Part shown: piece after piece, positions 1 to 8,705 of the stretch
How the letters are laid out: each line of letters begins with the position of its first letter
How positions within the stretch are numbered: position 1 is the stretch's first letter
NCBI GenBank assembly: GCA_007131295.1
Contig: SLQW01000052.1
Location: 1 to 45,292, forward strand
DNA length: 45,292 nucleotides
Reading direction: 5' to 3'
DNA from: Pseudomonadales bacterium
Lineage (GTDB): Bacteria > Pseudomonadota > Gammaproteobacteria > Pseudomonadales > Azotimanducaceae
Notes under the pieces: model-generated
Databases searched by the model: none
The model's input: only the letters and a program-made list of their open reading frames with translations
Told to the model about the DNA's origin: nothing
Translations under genes and position numbers: made by a program

Positions 1-962
1 ATCAGGTTCGCGAGGAAGTTGCCGGGCGCAACCCGGTAGTGAGGATCCAGCGGCGGGAGTGGGAAGCTGATCTGCAGGCTGCGCAGCTCACGTATCGGAC
101 GTATCTGCAGCAGCTTCGGCAGGTCTTCGTTCCGGAACAGCGGCACGTCGGGCTCGGTTTCCGCCACGTCCCGTCGCGGCACGTCGCCGAACATGTCTTC
201 TACCCATGCGCCCAGCGTCTCGACGTCTTCGCGGCCGAGCACGACCAACCCCATTCGATCTGCGGAATAGTAGCGATCATAGAACTCGAGCAGCGCATCA
301 CGAATCGGGTCATCGGGACGGTCAGCCAAAGTGTCACGACTGCCGATGTTGAAGCGGGCGGCAGGATGCTCCGGATTCATGGCCCTTTTCTGGGTCATGA
401 AGCGGCGCCAGCCGTCTTCCCGCATCTGCATCATGTATTCCGAGTGCACCGCGTTGATCTCGCGTTCGACGTAGTCCGCATCGAACAGCGGCGCGACGAA
501 GAATTGGGCGAAGCGATCGAGGGCGCCATAGAGCTGTCCGTGAGCGATCTCGAAGAAGTAATTGGTGTGATCCTGGGCGGTGTAGGCGTTGTAGCGACCG
601 CCATGCCTGCTGATGAAGTCACTGTACTCGTCCGGGGACGGGTACTTTTCGGTACCGAGAAACAGCATGTGCTCGAGAAAGTGGGCCAGGCCTTCGCGGC
701 CGGGCGGATCCGCAATGCTGCCGACGGCCACCGCAAGGGCGGCAGCAGCCTGATCGGTTTCGGGGTCGGAGATCAGCAGGACCCGGAGACCATTTTCCAA
801 TTCCAGGAAGAGATGTTCGCGTTCGTCGATGGCCGGAGTATGAGGCGTGAGCCGGTCCGGCGCGGACTCATCTGCCGGACCGGCGGAAGGCGCGACGCAG
901 GCGATGACGAGCAGGCAAAGGAGGACGGGCAGCAACCGCAAGGTCGGGTGCAGGCAGGGCAC
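1..962 (-). CDS. M16 (insulinase/pitrilysin-family) zinc metalloprotease, probable lipoprotein, 3' end outside window
   Basis: N-terminal ~320 residues of an M16 peptidase, cut by the left window edge. The inverted zinc motif HFLEH (HxxEH) is at about residues 109-113, in the context AHFLEHMLFLGTEKYPS; the downstream acidic helix (EREINAVHSEY) supplies the third zinc ligand typical of pitrilysins. The sequence reads on through RRYYSADRM-like M16 core segments to the edge. No in-frame ATG precedes it. I chose GTG at 960-962, about 10 bases after a weak GAGG; it gives a hydrophobic leader ending in V-I-A-C (Cys22), a plausible lipobox, so the enzyme is probably lipid-anchored and faces the periplasm. 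M16 family members degrade peptides. It is divergent from the kinase gene at 1057. Family call is firm; the start and lipoprotein status are inferred. Confidence 0.88.
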   Translation of the reverse strand, partial: MPCLHPTLRLLPVLLCLLVIACVAPSAGPADESAPDRLTPHTPAIDEREHLFLELENGLRVLLISDPETDQAAAALAVAVGSIADPPGREGLAHFLEHMLFLGTEKYPSPDEYSDFISRHGGRYNAYTAQDHTNYFFEIAHGQLYGALDRFAQFFVAPLFDADYVEREINAVHSEYMMQMREDGWRRFMTQKRAMNPEHPAARFNIGSRDTLADRPDDPIRDALLEFYDRYYSADRMGLVVLGREDVETLGAWVEDMFGDVPRRDVAETEPDVPLFRNEDLPKLLQIRPIRELRSLQISFPLPPLDPHYRVAPGNFLANL

Positions 963-1056
963 GGTACGACTACCTCGAGGTGAAGACGGGAGTTGGACTC
1001 TACCTGAGCCGACCGCATGGTGCACAATTGCGGCCATGGGAGCGGTGGAGTTCGCA

Positions 1057-2061
1057 ATGTCGCAAGACGGAATCATCGACGCAGCGTATGGTGCCGCGGC
1101 GGTTTGGACTGACGGACAGCGCACGCTCGCTCCCCGGGCGGCAGCGCTGATGGCCGCGCGGCTGGCCGCGGATGGGGATCCGGACTGGCCGTCGCATCTT
1201 CCCGCTGCCGTGGCAGGCATGATGGCGGGACACGCTGCGCTGTTCGCGGCCTGGATCCACGCACGCCATCACGGTAACCCGTTGCGTATCGGCATCGCCG
1301 GCGGGCAGGGCAGTGGAAAATCGACGCTCTCCGCCTTGAGCGCGCGGCTACTCGAACGCGAGTTCGGTTTACGCCCGGCGGTCGTGTCGCTCGATGATCT
1401 CTATCTCTCACGAACGGCGCGAGCGGAACGCGCGCAGGCGGAGCATCCGCTGTTCGCGACCCGTGGCGTGCCGGGAACGCATGACGTGGCCCGGGGCATT
1501 GGCCTGCTCGATGCGCTGGTCGCCCCGAGCGGTGAGCTGCCGCTGCCGCGTTTCGACAAGGGGCGCGACGAGCCGTGGCCAGAGGCGGACTGGCCCCGGG
1601 TGCTGACGCCTGTAGACGTGGTGCTGTTCGAGGGCTGGTGCGTGGGCGCCGTGCCCGAAACCGACGCTGCGCTCGCAGGCCCCGTGAACGCGCTGGAACG
1701 GGAGGAGGATCCCGAAGGCCACTGGCGGCGTTCGGTCAACGGATTCCTGGCCGGTCCCTATGCGGATCTGTTCGGGCGCCTCGATGCACTGGCGTTTCTG
1801 GCCGTACCGGATTTTGCTGCCGCCCAGCGCTGGCGCGAGGAGCAGGAGGCGGTGCTGAGGCAGCGTTCCCAGGGCGCCATGAGCTCCGCCGAGGTGCAAC
1901 GCTTCGTCGCCCACTACGAACGCCTGACGCGGTCTATGCTTGTCAGCATGCCGGCGAGAGTCGATCTTCTGCTCGAGCTCGATTCGGACCACAGGATCGC
2001 GGCCGTGGGTCCCGGTGGGGCCTGGCGCTCACGGGGATTCAGGAGGGATTCAGCGCTTTGA
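1057..2061 (+). CDS. P-loop kinase resembling D-glycerate 3-kinase (GLYK type)
   Basis: 334-residue P-loop kinase. The Walker A motif GGQGSGKST lies at about residues 82-90, followed by VVSLDDLYLS (a Walker-B-like acidic segment) and VVLFEGWCVG, the layout seen in plant-type glycerate kinases and their proteobacterial relatives related to uridine kinase and phosphoribulokinase. The family phosphorylates D-glycerate to 3-phosphoglycerate with ATP; I infer the substrate from family resemblance only. The ATG at 1057 was chosen because GGTGGAG sits 6 bases upstream; an in-frame ATG at 1036 has no such site. The frame stays open back to 847, but that part overlaps the divergent protease and has no RBS. 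The PepSY gene follows after 29 bases. Confidence 0.8.
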   Translation: MSQDGIIDAAYGAAAVWTDGQRTLAPRAAALMAARLAADGDPDWPSHLPAAVAGMMAGHAALFAAWIHARHHGNPLRIGIAGGQGSGKSTLSALSARLLEREFGLRPAVVSLDDLYLSRTARAERAQAEHPLFATRGVPGTHDVARGIGLLDALVAPSGELPLPRFDKGRDEPWPEADWPRVLTPVDVVLFEGWCVGAVPETDAALAGPVNALEREEDPEGHWRRSVNGFLAGPYADLFGRLDALAFLAVPDFAAAQRWREEQEAVLRQRSQGAMSSAEVQRFVAHYERLTRSMLVSMPARVDLLLELDSDHRIAAVGPGGAWRSRGFRRDSAL

Positions 2062-2090
2062 CGGCAGCATGCAGCAAGCGAGGGTCTGTC

Positions 2091-2456
2091 ATGAGCGACG
2101 GCACCCTAAATCATCGTGAATCCCGGTGTTCGACCGGGTGGGTTGCAGGCATGTTCAGGTCGGTTTCGGTTTCCTTGGCTCTGGCGCTGACGGTGGCATT
2201 GATACCGGCCCTTGCTTCACCGTGGGAGGCCGAAGATAGGCAGAGGCTGCAGGCGCCGTCCACGGAACTGAACATCGATCAGGCCGCCAGTCGCGCCCAG
2301 CAGCGTTACGGCGGGCAGTTGATCTCCATCCGTCCCGCCGAACAGGATGGGCGCCACGGTTGGCAGGCGACGGTGCTGCTGGACAACGGGCGGGTCAAGA
2401 CCCTGTTCGTCGAGGCGCGAAGCGGCGCCGTCGTGGAACGCCGACGCCGTAACTGA
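2091..2456 (+). CDS. PepSY-domain periplasmic protein
   Basis: 121-residue exported protein. A hydrophobic signal segment (SVSLALALTVALIPALA) is followed by a small PepSY-like domain: LNIDQAASRAQQRYGGQLISIRPAEQ, then a tryptophan-containing strand and VKTLFVEARSGAVVERR. PepSY domains are small periplasmic modules, some of them inhibitory or sensory. In many gammaproteobacteria such a gene directly precedes a PhoP/PhoQ-like pair, as here (18 bases to the response regulator), so a role in tuning the sensor kinase is likely but inferred. Start at 2091 follows GCGAGGG with 6-base spacing; an in-frame ATG at 2151 would give a cleaner signal peptide beginning MFRSVSV and is a real alternative. Confidence 0.78.
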   Translation: MSDGTLNHRESRCSTGWVAGMFRSVSVSLALALTVALIPALASPWEAEDRQRLQAPSTELNIDQAASRAQQRYGGQLISIRPAEQDGRHGWQATVLLDNGRVKTLFVEARSGAVVERRRRN

Positions 2457-2474
2457 CACGGGTGGGAGAACCGC

Positions 2475-3146
2475 ATGCGGGTCCTGGTGGTGGAGGACGA
2501 GAAGACCCTCGCTCAGCAGCTCAAGGAGCGGCTGGAAGGGGACGGTATGGTGGTGGACCTCGCGGTGGATGGCCGTGAGGGGCTCTATTACGGCGAGGAG
2601 TACGACTACGACGTGGCCGTGGTGGACCTCGGGCTGCCGGAACTCGATGGCGTCAGTCTGATCGAGCGTCTGCGCCGCGGAGAGCGTCGCTATCCCATAC
2701 TCATCCTGACTGCCCGCGACAGCTGGCAGGACAAGGTCGGCGGTCTCGAGGCCGGTGCCGACGACTATCTGGCGAAGCCCTTTCACTACGAGGAATTGCT
2801 GGCCCGTCTCCGGGCCCTTGTGCGCAGGGCTTCGGGATTCGCCAGTCCGGTGCTGCGCCTCGGCAGCATCGAGCTCGACACGGTGGCCAAGGAGGTCAAG
2901 GTAGGCGGCGGTCGCATCGACCTTACGGCCTACGAATACAACCTGCTCGAGTACCTGATGCTGCATCCGAACAAGGTCGTGTCGAAGACGGAGCTCACCG
3001 AGCATCTCTACGCGCAGGACTTCGAACGCGACAGCAACGTCATCGAGGTCTTCGTCGGGCGCCTGCGGCGCAAGCTCGATCCGGACGGCGAACTGCGTCC
3101 TATCGCCACCATCCGCGGCCAGGGCTACCGTCTGGCTACTGAATGA
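2475..3146 (+). CDS. OmpR/PhoP-family response regulator
   Basis: 223-residue two-component response regulator. The receiver domain (residues 1-115) shows the acidic pair ED at 8-9, phospho-acceptor Asp51 in VAVVDLGLPELDG, a Thr in ILTARDS and the conserved Lys in LAKPFHYEEL. The C-terminal winged helix (about 125-220) ends in the typical VFVGRLRRKLD...TIRGQGYRL, which is OmpR/PhoB-type DNA binding. RBS GGGAGAA precedes the ATG. It overlaps the kinase gene by 4 bases (ATGA), so the two are translationally coupled. Closest in style to PhoP of Pseudomonas and its relatives; the regulon cannot be read from this window, and I saw no PhoP-type direct repeat upstream. Confidence 0.93.
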   Translation: MRVLVVEDEKTLAQQLKERLEGDGMVVDLAVDGREGLYYGEEYDYDVAVVDLGLPELDGVSLIERLRRGERRYPILILTARDSWQDKVGGLEAGADDYLAKPFHYEELLARLRALVRRASGFASPVLRLGSIELDTVAKEVKVGGGRIDLTAYEYNLLEYLMLHPNKVVSKTELTEHLYAQDFERDSNVIEVFVGRLRRKLDPDGELRPIATIRGQGYRLATE

Positions 3147-4492
3147 GCGCCGCCGCGCCCGTCTCCCTGCGGCTTCGGCTGCTGCTGGCGGCAGTGGTTG
3201 TCCTCATGCTCTTCCTTTCCGGCACCGGCGTGATTCTCGATCGGGCCTTTCGTACCAGTATAGAGGACAGCGCGCGCGAGCAGCTGCGCCTGCGGGTGCT
3301 CGCCCTGCTCGGCACCGCAGATCTGGTGGCCGGGCGTCTGTCGCTGCCGGTCATCCAGGCGGAACCGCGCCTGAACCAGCCCGGGTCGGGGCTCTACGCC
3401 CGCGTCATCGACGGCTCCGGCAGTGAGGTCTGGGCTTCGCGCAGTCTGGTCGGTCGCAGCGCTGCGCTCGAAGTGCCTATCCTTGCTCCGGGCGCCATCC
3501 GTTTCGAGGCCTTCACCGATGCCGATGGCGTGGCTCTCTATCGCTACAGTCTCGGCGTACTCTGGGAGGCGCCTGAGGAGGATGCGCACCACGTGTTCTC
3601 GGTGGCCATGGCTCAGGCGCCGTTCATGGCCGAGGCCCAGAGCTTCCGGCGCGCGCTCTTCACTGGTCTCGGTGGCGCCGGACTCGGGCTGCTGCTGGCC
3701 TTGCTCGCTGTTCTGGCCGCAGCTCTGCGACCCCTGCGTCGCCTTGCGCGCGAGGTGGAAAAGGTCGAGCAGGGGGCCGCCGAGCGGCTGGATGACCGCT
3801 GGCCGGCGGAAATTGCCGGACTCGCCCGCAACCTCAACATGCTCGTTGATCATGAGCGGGCCAGACAGCAGGGCTACCGTAATACCCTTGACGATCTCGC
3901 CCACAGTCTGAAGACACCGCTCGCCATTCTTCGCAATGCCCTGGCGGATGCCCCCGACGCGGCGCCGCTGGCGCAGGAACAGATCGAGCGCATGCAGAGT
4001 ATCGTCAGCCATCACCTGCAGCGCGCCAGCGTCACCCGCAATCCGCTGCGCGCCCACCGCACGCCGCTGACGCCTCCGGTGCAGCGGGTTCTGGCCGGGC
4101 TCGAGCGGTTGCACGCCGACAAGCGCCTGGAGCTGCATGCACAGCTCGACGAGTCGCTCGCGGTGGCGGTAGATGAGCGTGATCTCTACGAGATCATCGG
4201 CAATCTGGCCGAGAATGCCTGCAAGTATGGTCGGCGCGAGGTTCGCGTCCGTGCCCGCCGCGAGGGCGACCGGGTACGGCTGGTGGTGGCCGATGATGGT
4301 CCCGGCGTGCCGGAGGCGCTGCGGCGTGCGGTGCTCGGTCGCGGTGCCCGAGCCGATACCACTACCAGCGGTCAGGGCATCGGACTGGCGGTGGTCTCGG
4401 AGCTGGTGGCCGCCTGGGACGGTGAGGTGAGCATCGACACCGACGCCGAACTCGGCGGTGCCGCCGCGACGGTTTCGCTGCCCGCTGCCTGA
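3143..4492 (+). CDS. PhoQ-like sensor histidine kinase
   Basis: 449-residue membrane sensor kinase. TM1 is at about 13-33, followed by a periplasmic sensor of about 140 residues, TM2 at about 173-195, HAMP-like linker, HisKA with His254 in DDLAHSLKTPLAIL, and a HATPase domain with the N box (EIIGNLAENACKYG), G1 (ADDGPGVPE) and G2 (GQGIGLAV). The N-box residues and the HSLKTPL phospho-site are of PhoQ type. It partners with the response regulator it overlaps by 4 bases. The periplasmic domain is less acidic than the Mg2+-sensing patch of enterobacterial PhoQ as far as I can see, so the signal is not assumed. The gene ends 24 bases from the convergent CPXCG gene. Confidence 0.92.
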   Translation: MSAAAPVSLRLRLLLAAVVVLMLFLSGTGVILDRAFRTSIEDSAREQLRLRVLALLGTADLVAGRLSLPVIQAEPRLNQPGSGLYARVIDGSGSEVWASRSLVGRSAALEVPILAPGAIRFEAFTDADGVALYRYSLGVLWEAPEEDAHHVFSVAMAQAPFMAEAQSFRRALFTGLGGAGLGLLLALLAVLAAALRPLRRLAREVEKVEQGAAERLDDRWPAEIAGLARNLNMLVDHERARQQGYRNTLDDLAHSLKTPLAILRNALADAPDAAPLAQEQIERMQSIVSHHLQRASVTRNPLRAHRTPLTPPVQRVLAGLERLHADKRLELHAQLDESLAVAVDERDLYEIIGNLAENACKYGRREVRVRARREGDRVRLVVADDGPGVPEALRRAVLGRGARADTTTSGQGIGLAVVSELVAAWDGEVSIDTDAELGGAAATVSLPAA

Positions 4493-4516
4493 ACGCGGCG
4501 CTGCCGCCTTTGAGGA

Positions 4517-4708
4517 TCAAACGTCGCTGTCGGTGAGCGCCTCGAGTGTTTCCAGGCTGCCGTCTGCAGCCACCTGCCAGCGCAGCAGGATGGGCCGACA
4601 GCACACTGCGCAGTCCTCCCAGGTCTCGTCGCTGGCCGCGCCGGTGTCCAGGAGCGTGCCGAAGTGTTCACCGCAGTAGGGGCAGGCGACGACCACGTCG
4701 TCGCTCAC
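4517..4708 (-). CDS. CPXCG-motif cysteine-rich protein
   Basis: 63-residue protein with two Cys pairs, CPYCG at residues 9-13 and CAVCC further on, which together would bind one zinc as a small zinc ribbon. This matches the short CPXCG-motif cysteine-rich proteins common in gammaproteobacteria, whose function is unknown. The start is GTG (4706-4708), overlapping the stop of the DUF349 gene by 4 bases (GTGA), so it is the last gene of that operon and translationally coupled. The C-terminal half is acidic (SLETLEALTDSD). Confidence 0.85.
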   Translation of the reverse strand: MSDDVVVACPYCGEHFGTLLDTGAASDETWEDCAVCCRPILLRWQVAADGSLETLEALTDSDV

Positions 4709-7368
4709 GGTGTCTGCGCCAACGCGGTGGCGATGGCGCGCCGGGCGCGCTCGATGAGTTCGCCGTTGGCACCTCTGCGTGCGAGGGTTTCGAGAGTCGC
4801 TGCGAGCGGGTCTTCGTCGGCGGCGCCGCGGAGGCCGGATTCCAGGCGCTTCACCTGTCTTTCCAGGCGCAGCGGTGCATCGCCCTCCGGGCTGTCGAGG
4901 CCGAGGGCGAGTTCCAGATCGATGACCGCTGCCCGAGCGTCGGGGGAAGCCTCGCCGTCACGAACGCATTTTGCAAGTGTTGCTTGTGCCGCGAGCAGCT
5001 CGTCTCGATGGCGCGTTTCCCGACTGAGATCGCGCAGGTCACTGCGCAGCTGAGCGAGGCTGCGCTCGAGCGGCTGCAGGCGCTTGTGGACTGCACCCGG
5101 TGCACTGTCCGCGAGTTCGCGCAGCCGGTTCTCCAGCTCACGCAATGCTTCGGCCCCCGGCACTTCGCGCTCGAGCAGGGGCCGTCGGCGCTGGGCGAGG
5201 CACCGCTCGGCCAGTGCATCGATTTCTTTCTGCAGCGCTTCGATGCCTGCTTCGAAAGTCGCCTCGGCGGCCCGGGTCTGTTCTTCGAGCTGCGTGAAGA
5301 TGCCATCGCAGGCGCTGCGGAAGGCATCCCAGAGTTTGCGATCGACGCTGCGAGGGGTGATGTCCACTTGCTTCCACTCGCGCTGCAGTTTTCGCGCCTC
5401 GGCAGCGCTGTTGGCGTCGGGCGAGGCGAGCAGGGCCTCGGCTGCGGCGACCAGGGCTTCCTTGGTTGCGATATTTGCCTGCCAGCGCGCATCAAGGCGC
5501 TCGCGAAATGTACGCATCAGCGCGTGGTACTGCTTGCCGAGGCCGCGTTCGCGTGCATCCACATCGGCATAACGCCGCCACTCCCGGCGGGCGTGCTGGT
5601 AGATGCGCTCCACCGCGCGCCAGTCGGCAGCGTCCCAGTCGTAACCCTCGATGAAGGCAGCCAGCTCGTCGCATATCCGCCGACGGTTGTCGGCGTTGAA
5701 GCGTTGCCGCTCCGCGGTGGCTTCGAAAAAGTGGCGAGCTGGCGCGAAGGCGCGCTCGGCGGCGGCATCGAAGCGCTCACCGAGGACGCGACTCTCGCGG
5801 TCCCGCGCCGGTCCGAGTTCGTTCCACTGCTCGCGAAGATGCTTCACGCGGGCCGCACGCGGTTCCGGAGCCAGGTCGGCGTCCTCGGCCAGCGCTTCCA
5901 TGGCCGTACACAGCTCCTGACGCTTCGGCGCCGTGACGAACCGCTGCCAGTCCGCCAGGTCATCAAGACGGGCGAGGACGGCATCGCTGCGCTGACGCAG
6001 GCGATCGCTGGCGCCAAGCGCAGCTTGGTCGAGCAGGCGTTCGACATCGGCACGAATGGCGCGGGCCTGGCGCATGCGTCCCTGCTCGATCGCGCGGTCC
6101 AGGCGCGGCAGCTGGCGCTTTAATTCGGCGGCCGACCGGCGTTGCTGCCTTTGCTCGTCGGCCAGACGGGCGTCGAACTCGGCCTCAGCCCGCTTGATTG
6201 TCTGCACCGGTGCCGGCGCCGGGCAATCTTCTGGCCAATCGAGTGCATCGAGGGCCGCGCGGCATGCGGCGCGGGCCGCCGCGACGGCTTCCATATCGGC
6301 GCCTTCCGGCAGCGCAGGCGGGGCAGGCAGCGTGTTCAGATGTTCGCAGGCGGCGAGAATGCGGATGAGGGTCTCCGCTGCTGCTTCGTATCGTCGTTCG
6401 AGTTCCGGCTCTGGTTGGACTCGCCGACAGACGTCTTCCCAGCGTCCCTGCTCCAGCGTGGCAGCGGCTCGCCACTGGTTGCGGTCCTCACTTGCGGACG
6501 GGTCCTCCTCGAGCCGCTCGCGGATCTGCTCGAGCAGCCGTTCCACGGCTGTCACCACGGCGGTCTGATCGGCTGCGGCGGTCTCCCGGAGGGCTGCGGC
6601 CTCGGCTGCCGCTTCGGCCTGCGCTCGCAGTTGCGCGAGGCGATCGCGCATGGCAGCCGCCGTAGTGGCGAATACGGCGACGGACTCTGGTTGCTCGGGC
6701 AGGTTCTGTCCGCATTGCTCGAACGGCGCAGCGAGACTCGATCGCTGCTGCAGCTGAGTCTGCTGCTGCTGCAGGAGCCAGTTCAGTCGTTCCTCGAGAT
6801 GCGGTTCGTCCTCGAGCCGCGCCAGCTGGGTCAGGTCGGCGGTAAGCGCCTCGAGGCGAGCATCGATCTCGGCGACCCGGCTGCGGGCATGGCGCAGCTC
6901 ATCGAGCCGCTCGCGCATCAGACGAGCGACCGTCTTGTCGCGGTCGCGGCAGATCTTTTCGACCCGGCGCAGCGCGGCCTCGTCCAGCAGTCGCTCCGCC
7001 GCCGCCAGGCGAACGGGTGCCAGCGGATGGCGACAGGCGACGTCGGCGAGAAGATCGTCCCCATGCAGTCCCGCCAGCAGGGGGCGCCAGTGCCGTTCCC
7101 GGGTGACGGCGTCGAGCAGCTGCCGCCGGCGGGCGATACTGTCGGCCACCTCGATCAGAGCGAGCGGGTCGAGCCCGGCGTCGAACAGTTGCCCGAGACG
7201 ACGACGTGCAGCCGTGGCGAGTCCGGGGTCGTCGAGGCAGGCGAGCAGTGCATCCGGATCGTCGAGCCGGGCGATGTCGGCCCGGCGCACGGCCGGGTCG
7301 CCGACATCGGTGCGTTGCGCCTCCGGTTTGCTGGCGCCGAGACGTCGCAGCAGGCGACTGATCATCAT
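4705..7368 (-). CDS. DUF349 coiled-coil protein
   Basis: 887-residue, almost entirely helical, Arg/Glu/Ala-rich protein. An N-terminal HEAT-like region (LLADVACRHPLAPVRLAAAERLLDE) leads into long coiled coils (RVAEIDARLEALTADLTQL and a Q-rich stretch near residues 197-206), then repeated units of the DUF349 pattern, for example LREQWNELGPA, ACDELAAFIE and LQREWKQVDITPRSVDRKLWDAFRSACD. DUF349 proteins are cytoplasmic and poorly characterised; no enzymatic motif is visible. Length is in the usual range for the family. It lies downstream of the crotonase and CDGSH genes and overlaps the CPXCG gene by 4 bases. Long open frames on the opposite strand here are GC-rich shadows. Confidence 0.88.
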   Translation of the reverse strand: MMISRLLRRLGASKPEAQRTDVGDPAVRRADIARLDDPDALLACLDDPGLATAARRRLGQLFDAGLDPLALIEVADSIARRRQLLDAVTRERHWRPLLAGLHGDDLLADVACRHPLAPVRLAAAERLLDEAALRRVEKICRDRDKTVARLMRERLDELRHARSRVAEIDARLEALTADLTQLARLEDEPHLEERLNWLLQQQQTQLQQRSSLAAPFEQCGQNLPEQPESVAVFATTAAAMRDRLAQLRAQAEAAAEAAALRETAAADQTAVVTAVERLLEQIRERLEEDPSASEDRNQWRAAATLEQGRWEDVCRRVQPEPELERRYEAAAETLIRILAACEHLNTLPAPPALPEGADMEAVAAARAACRAALDALDWPEDCPAPAPVQTIKRAEAEFDARLADEQRQQRRSAAELKRQLPRLDRAIEQGRMRQARAIRADVERLLDQAALGASDRLRQRSDAVLARLDDLADWQRFVTAPKRQELCTAMEALAEDADLAPEPRAARVKHLREQWNELGPARDRESRVLGERFDAAAERAFAPARHFFEATAERQRFNADNRRRICDELAAFIEGYDWDAADWRAVERIYQHARREWRRYADVDARERGLGKQYHALMRTFRERLDARWQANIATKEALVAAAEALLASPDANSAAEARKLQREWKQVDITPRSVDRKLWDAFRSACDGIFTQLEEQTRAAEATFEAGIEALQKEIDALAERCLAQRRRPLLEREVPGAEALRELENRLRELADSAPGAVHKRLQPLERSLAQLRSDLRDLSRETRHRDELLAAQATLAKCVRDGEASPDARAAVIDLELALGLDSPEGDAPLRLERQVKRLESGLRGAADEDPLAATLETLARRGANGELIERARRAIATALAQTP

Positions 7369-7443
7369 GCAGTCAAACCGTGCCTTCGGCTCCCGTATGT
7401 CGCCCGGTGCATGGACCCGGCTCGAAACCCCGGTCGCGACCGG

Positions 7444-7683
7444 CTACAGCTTGCCATGGGTGCCGTCGCACAGCGGTGCCTTCCCGGTCTGTTTGCAGCC
7501 GCAGAAGTACAGGGTCTTGTCCTCCTCCGCCTTGATCGCGACCGGCTCGAGACCGGTCCCCTTGTGGGAACCGTCACAGAAGGGCTGCTTGGCGCTGCGT
7601 CCGCAGGCGCACCAGAAATACTGGCGGCCGGCTTTCACTTCCACCGGGAAAGGGGTCTTGCTGGCTACTACGGGTTCGCTCAT
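7444..7683 (-). CDS. CDGSH-type [2Fe-2S] protein, duplicated motif
   Basis: 79-residue protein with two tandem CDGSH iron-sulfur motifs: CACGRSAKQPFCDGSH (about residues 25-40) and CGCKQTGKAPLCDGTH (about 61-76). Each gives three Cys and one His, the mitoNEET-type ligand set for a [2Fe-2S] cluster; two motifs in one chain is the usual bacterial tandem form. Family proteins are redox-active or cluster-transfer proteins. No TM segment or signal peptide, so cytosolic. It starts 21 bases after the crotonase stop and very likely shares its mRNA; the link to acyl-CoA metabolism is contextual only. Confidence 0.93.
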   Translation of the reverse strand: MSEPVVASKTPFPVEVKAGRQYFWCACGRSAKQPFCDGSHKGTGLEPVAIKAEEDKTLYFCGCKQTGKAPLCDGTHGKL

Positions 7684-7704
7684 GGATTGGGTCTCCGCTG
7701 ACTG

Positions 7705-8574
7705 TCAGCTGTATTCCCGGTCCTTCCACCAGGGATAGAAGTCGGGCATGTCCTGGCTTGGGCGTCCCGGGAACTGCGGTGGCCGCTTCTCGAGGAAGGA
7801 GGTCACACCCTCCTTTGCATCCGCCGTGCGCCCGAGGGCATAGATGGCGCGGGAGTCCACCTTGTGCGCCTCCATGGGGTGATCGGAGCCGAGCAGTCGC
7901 CACATCATCTGGCGGGTCAGCGCGACCGAAATGGCGGAAGTGTTCTCGGCGATTTCCAGGGCGATCTCCCGTGCCCGTGGCAGCAGCTGATCCGGGGGCA
8001 GGACTTCCTTCACCAGACCTCCGGCAAGTGCTTCCGACGCCGGAAACACGCGTCCCGAATAGGTCCATTCCAGAGCCTGGCTGACACCGACGACCCGCGG
8101 CAGGAACCAGCTCGAGCAGGCTTCGGGGACGATGCCGCGGCGGGCGAAGACGAACCCGAAGCGGGCGTTCTCGGAGGCCAGCCGGATGTCCATGGGCAAC
8201 TGCATGGTGACGCCGACGCCGACCGCAGGTCCGTTCACGGCGGCGATCACGGGTTTGAGCGACTCGAAGATGCGCAGGGTGAGCAGACCGCCGCCGTCCC
8301 TGGGAGCGCTGCCACCGCTGGCGCCGTCGCGGTCGGAGCGTTCGTCGTAGTTGAACGTGTCGCCCCCCTTCTCGAGATCGGCGCCGGCGCAGAAGCCTCG
8401 CCCTTCGCCGGTTATGATGATGGCGCGGACGGCGTCATCCGCATCCGCTTGGTCGAAGGCCGCGATCATCTCGGTCATCATGGTGCCGTTGAAGGCATTC
8501 AGCCGGTCGGGCCGGTTCAGGGTAAGGGTGAGGATGCCCGCGTCCACTTCGTAGCGGATGGTCTCGAACGCCAT
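7705..8574 (-). CDS. Enoyl-CoA hydratase/isomerase (crotonase) family protein
   Basis: 289-residue crotonase-fold enzyme. Diagnostic segments are LTLNRPDRLNAFN, the first oxyanion-hole loop RGFCAGADLEKG (about 60-71), the second loop NGPAVGVGVT, and GIVPEACSSWFLPRVVG with an acidic residue at a position often catalytic in the family. C-terminal FLEKRPPQFPGRPS is typical. Such proteins hydrate or isomerise enoyl-CoA in beta-oxidation; exact substrate is not readable. The loop of about 15 residues after the first oxyanion segment (DRDGASGGSAPRDGG) is longer than in plain EchA and fits crotonases of bulky substrates. First gene of a minus-strand operon with CDGSH; divergent from the acyl-CoA dehydrogenase at 8706. 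Confidence 0.88.
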   Translation of the reverse strand: MAFETIRYEVDAGILTLTLNRPDRLNAFNGTMMTEMIAAFDQADADDAVRAIIITGEGRGFCAGADLEKGGDTFNYDERSDRDGASGGSAPRDGGGLLTLRIFESLKPVIAAVNGPAVGVGVTMQLPMDIRLASENARFGFVFARRGIVPEACSSWFLPRVVGVSQALEWTYSGRVFPASEALAGGLVKEVLPPDQLLPRAREIALEIAENTSAISVALTRQMMWRLLGSDHPMEAHKVDSRAIYALGRTADAKEGVTSFLEKRPPQFPGRPSQDMPDFYPWWKDREYS

Positions 8575-8705
8575 GAGTGCTCCTTAGCGCCAGTTGCTGT
8601 GGGCGAGTATCTTGCCCGGATCGCGCAGTCACTGCCACGGGCGTCGCCTTGCCCCATCGAACGACCCGCGCATATCATTCGGCCGCTGCATGGGAGAGCG
8701 CCAGC

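Noticed and set aside
4546-7701. Two plus-strand open frames of more than 500 codons
   Set aside because: Antisense to the DUF349, CDGSH and CPXCG genes, low-complexity composition and no domain pattern.
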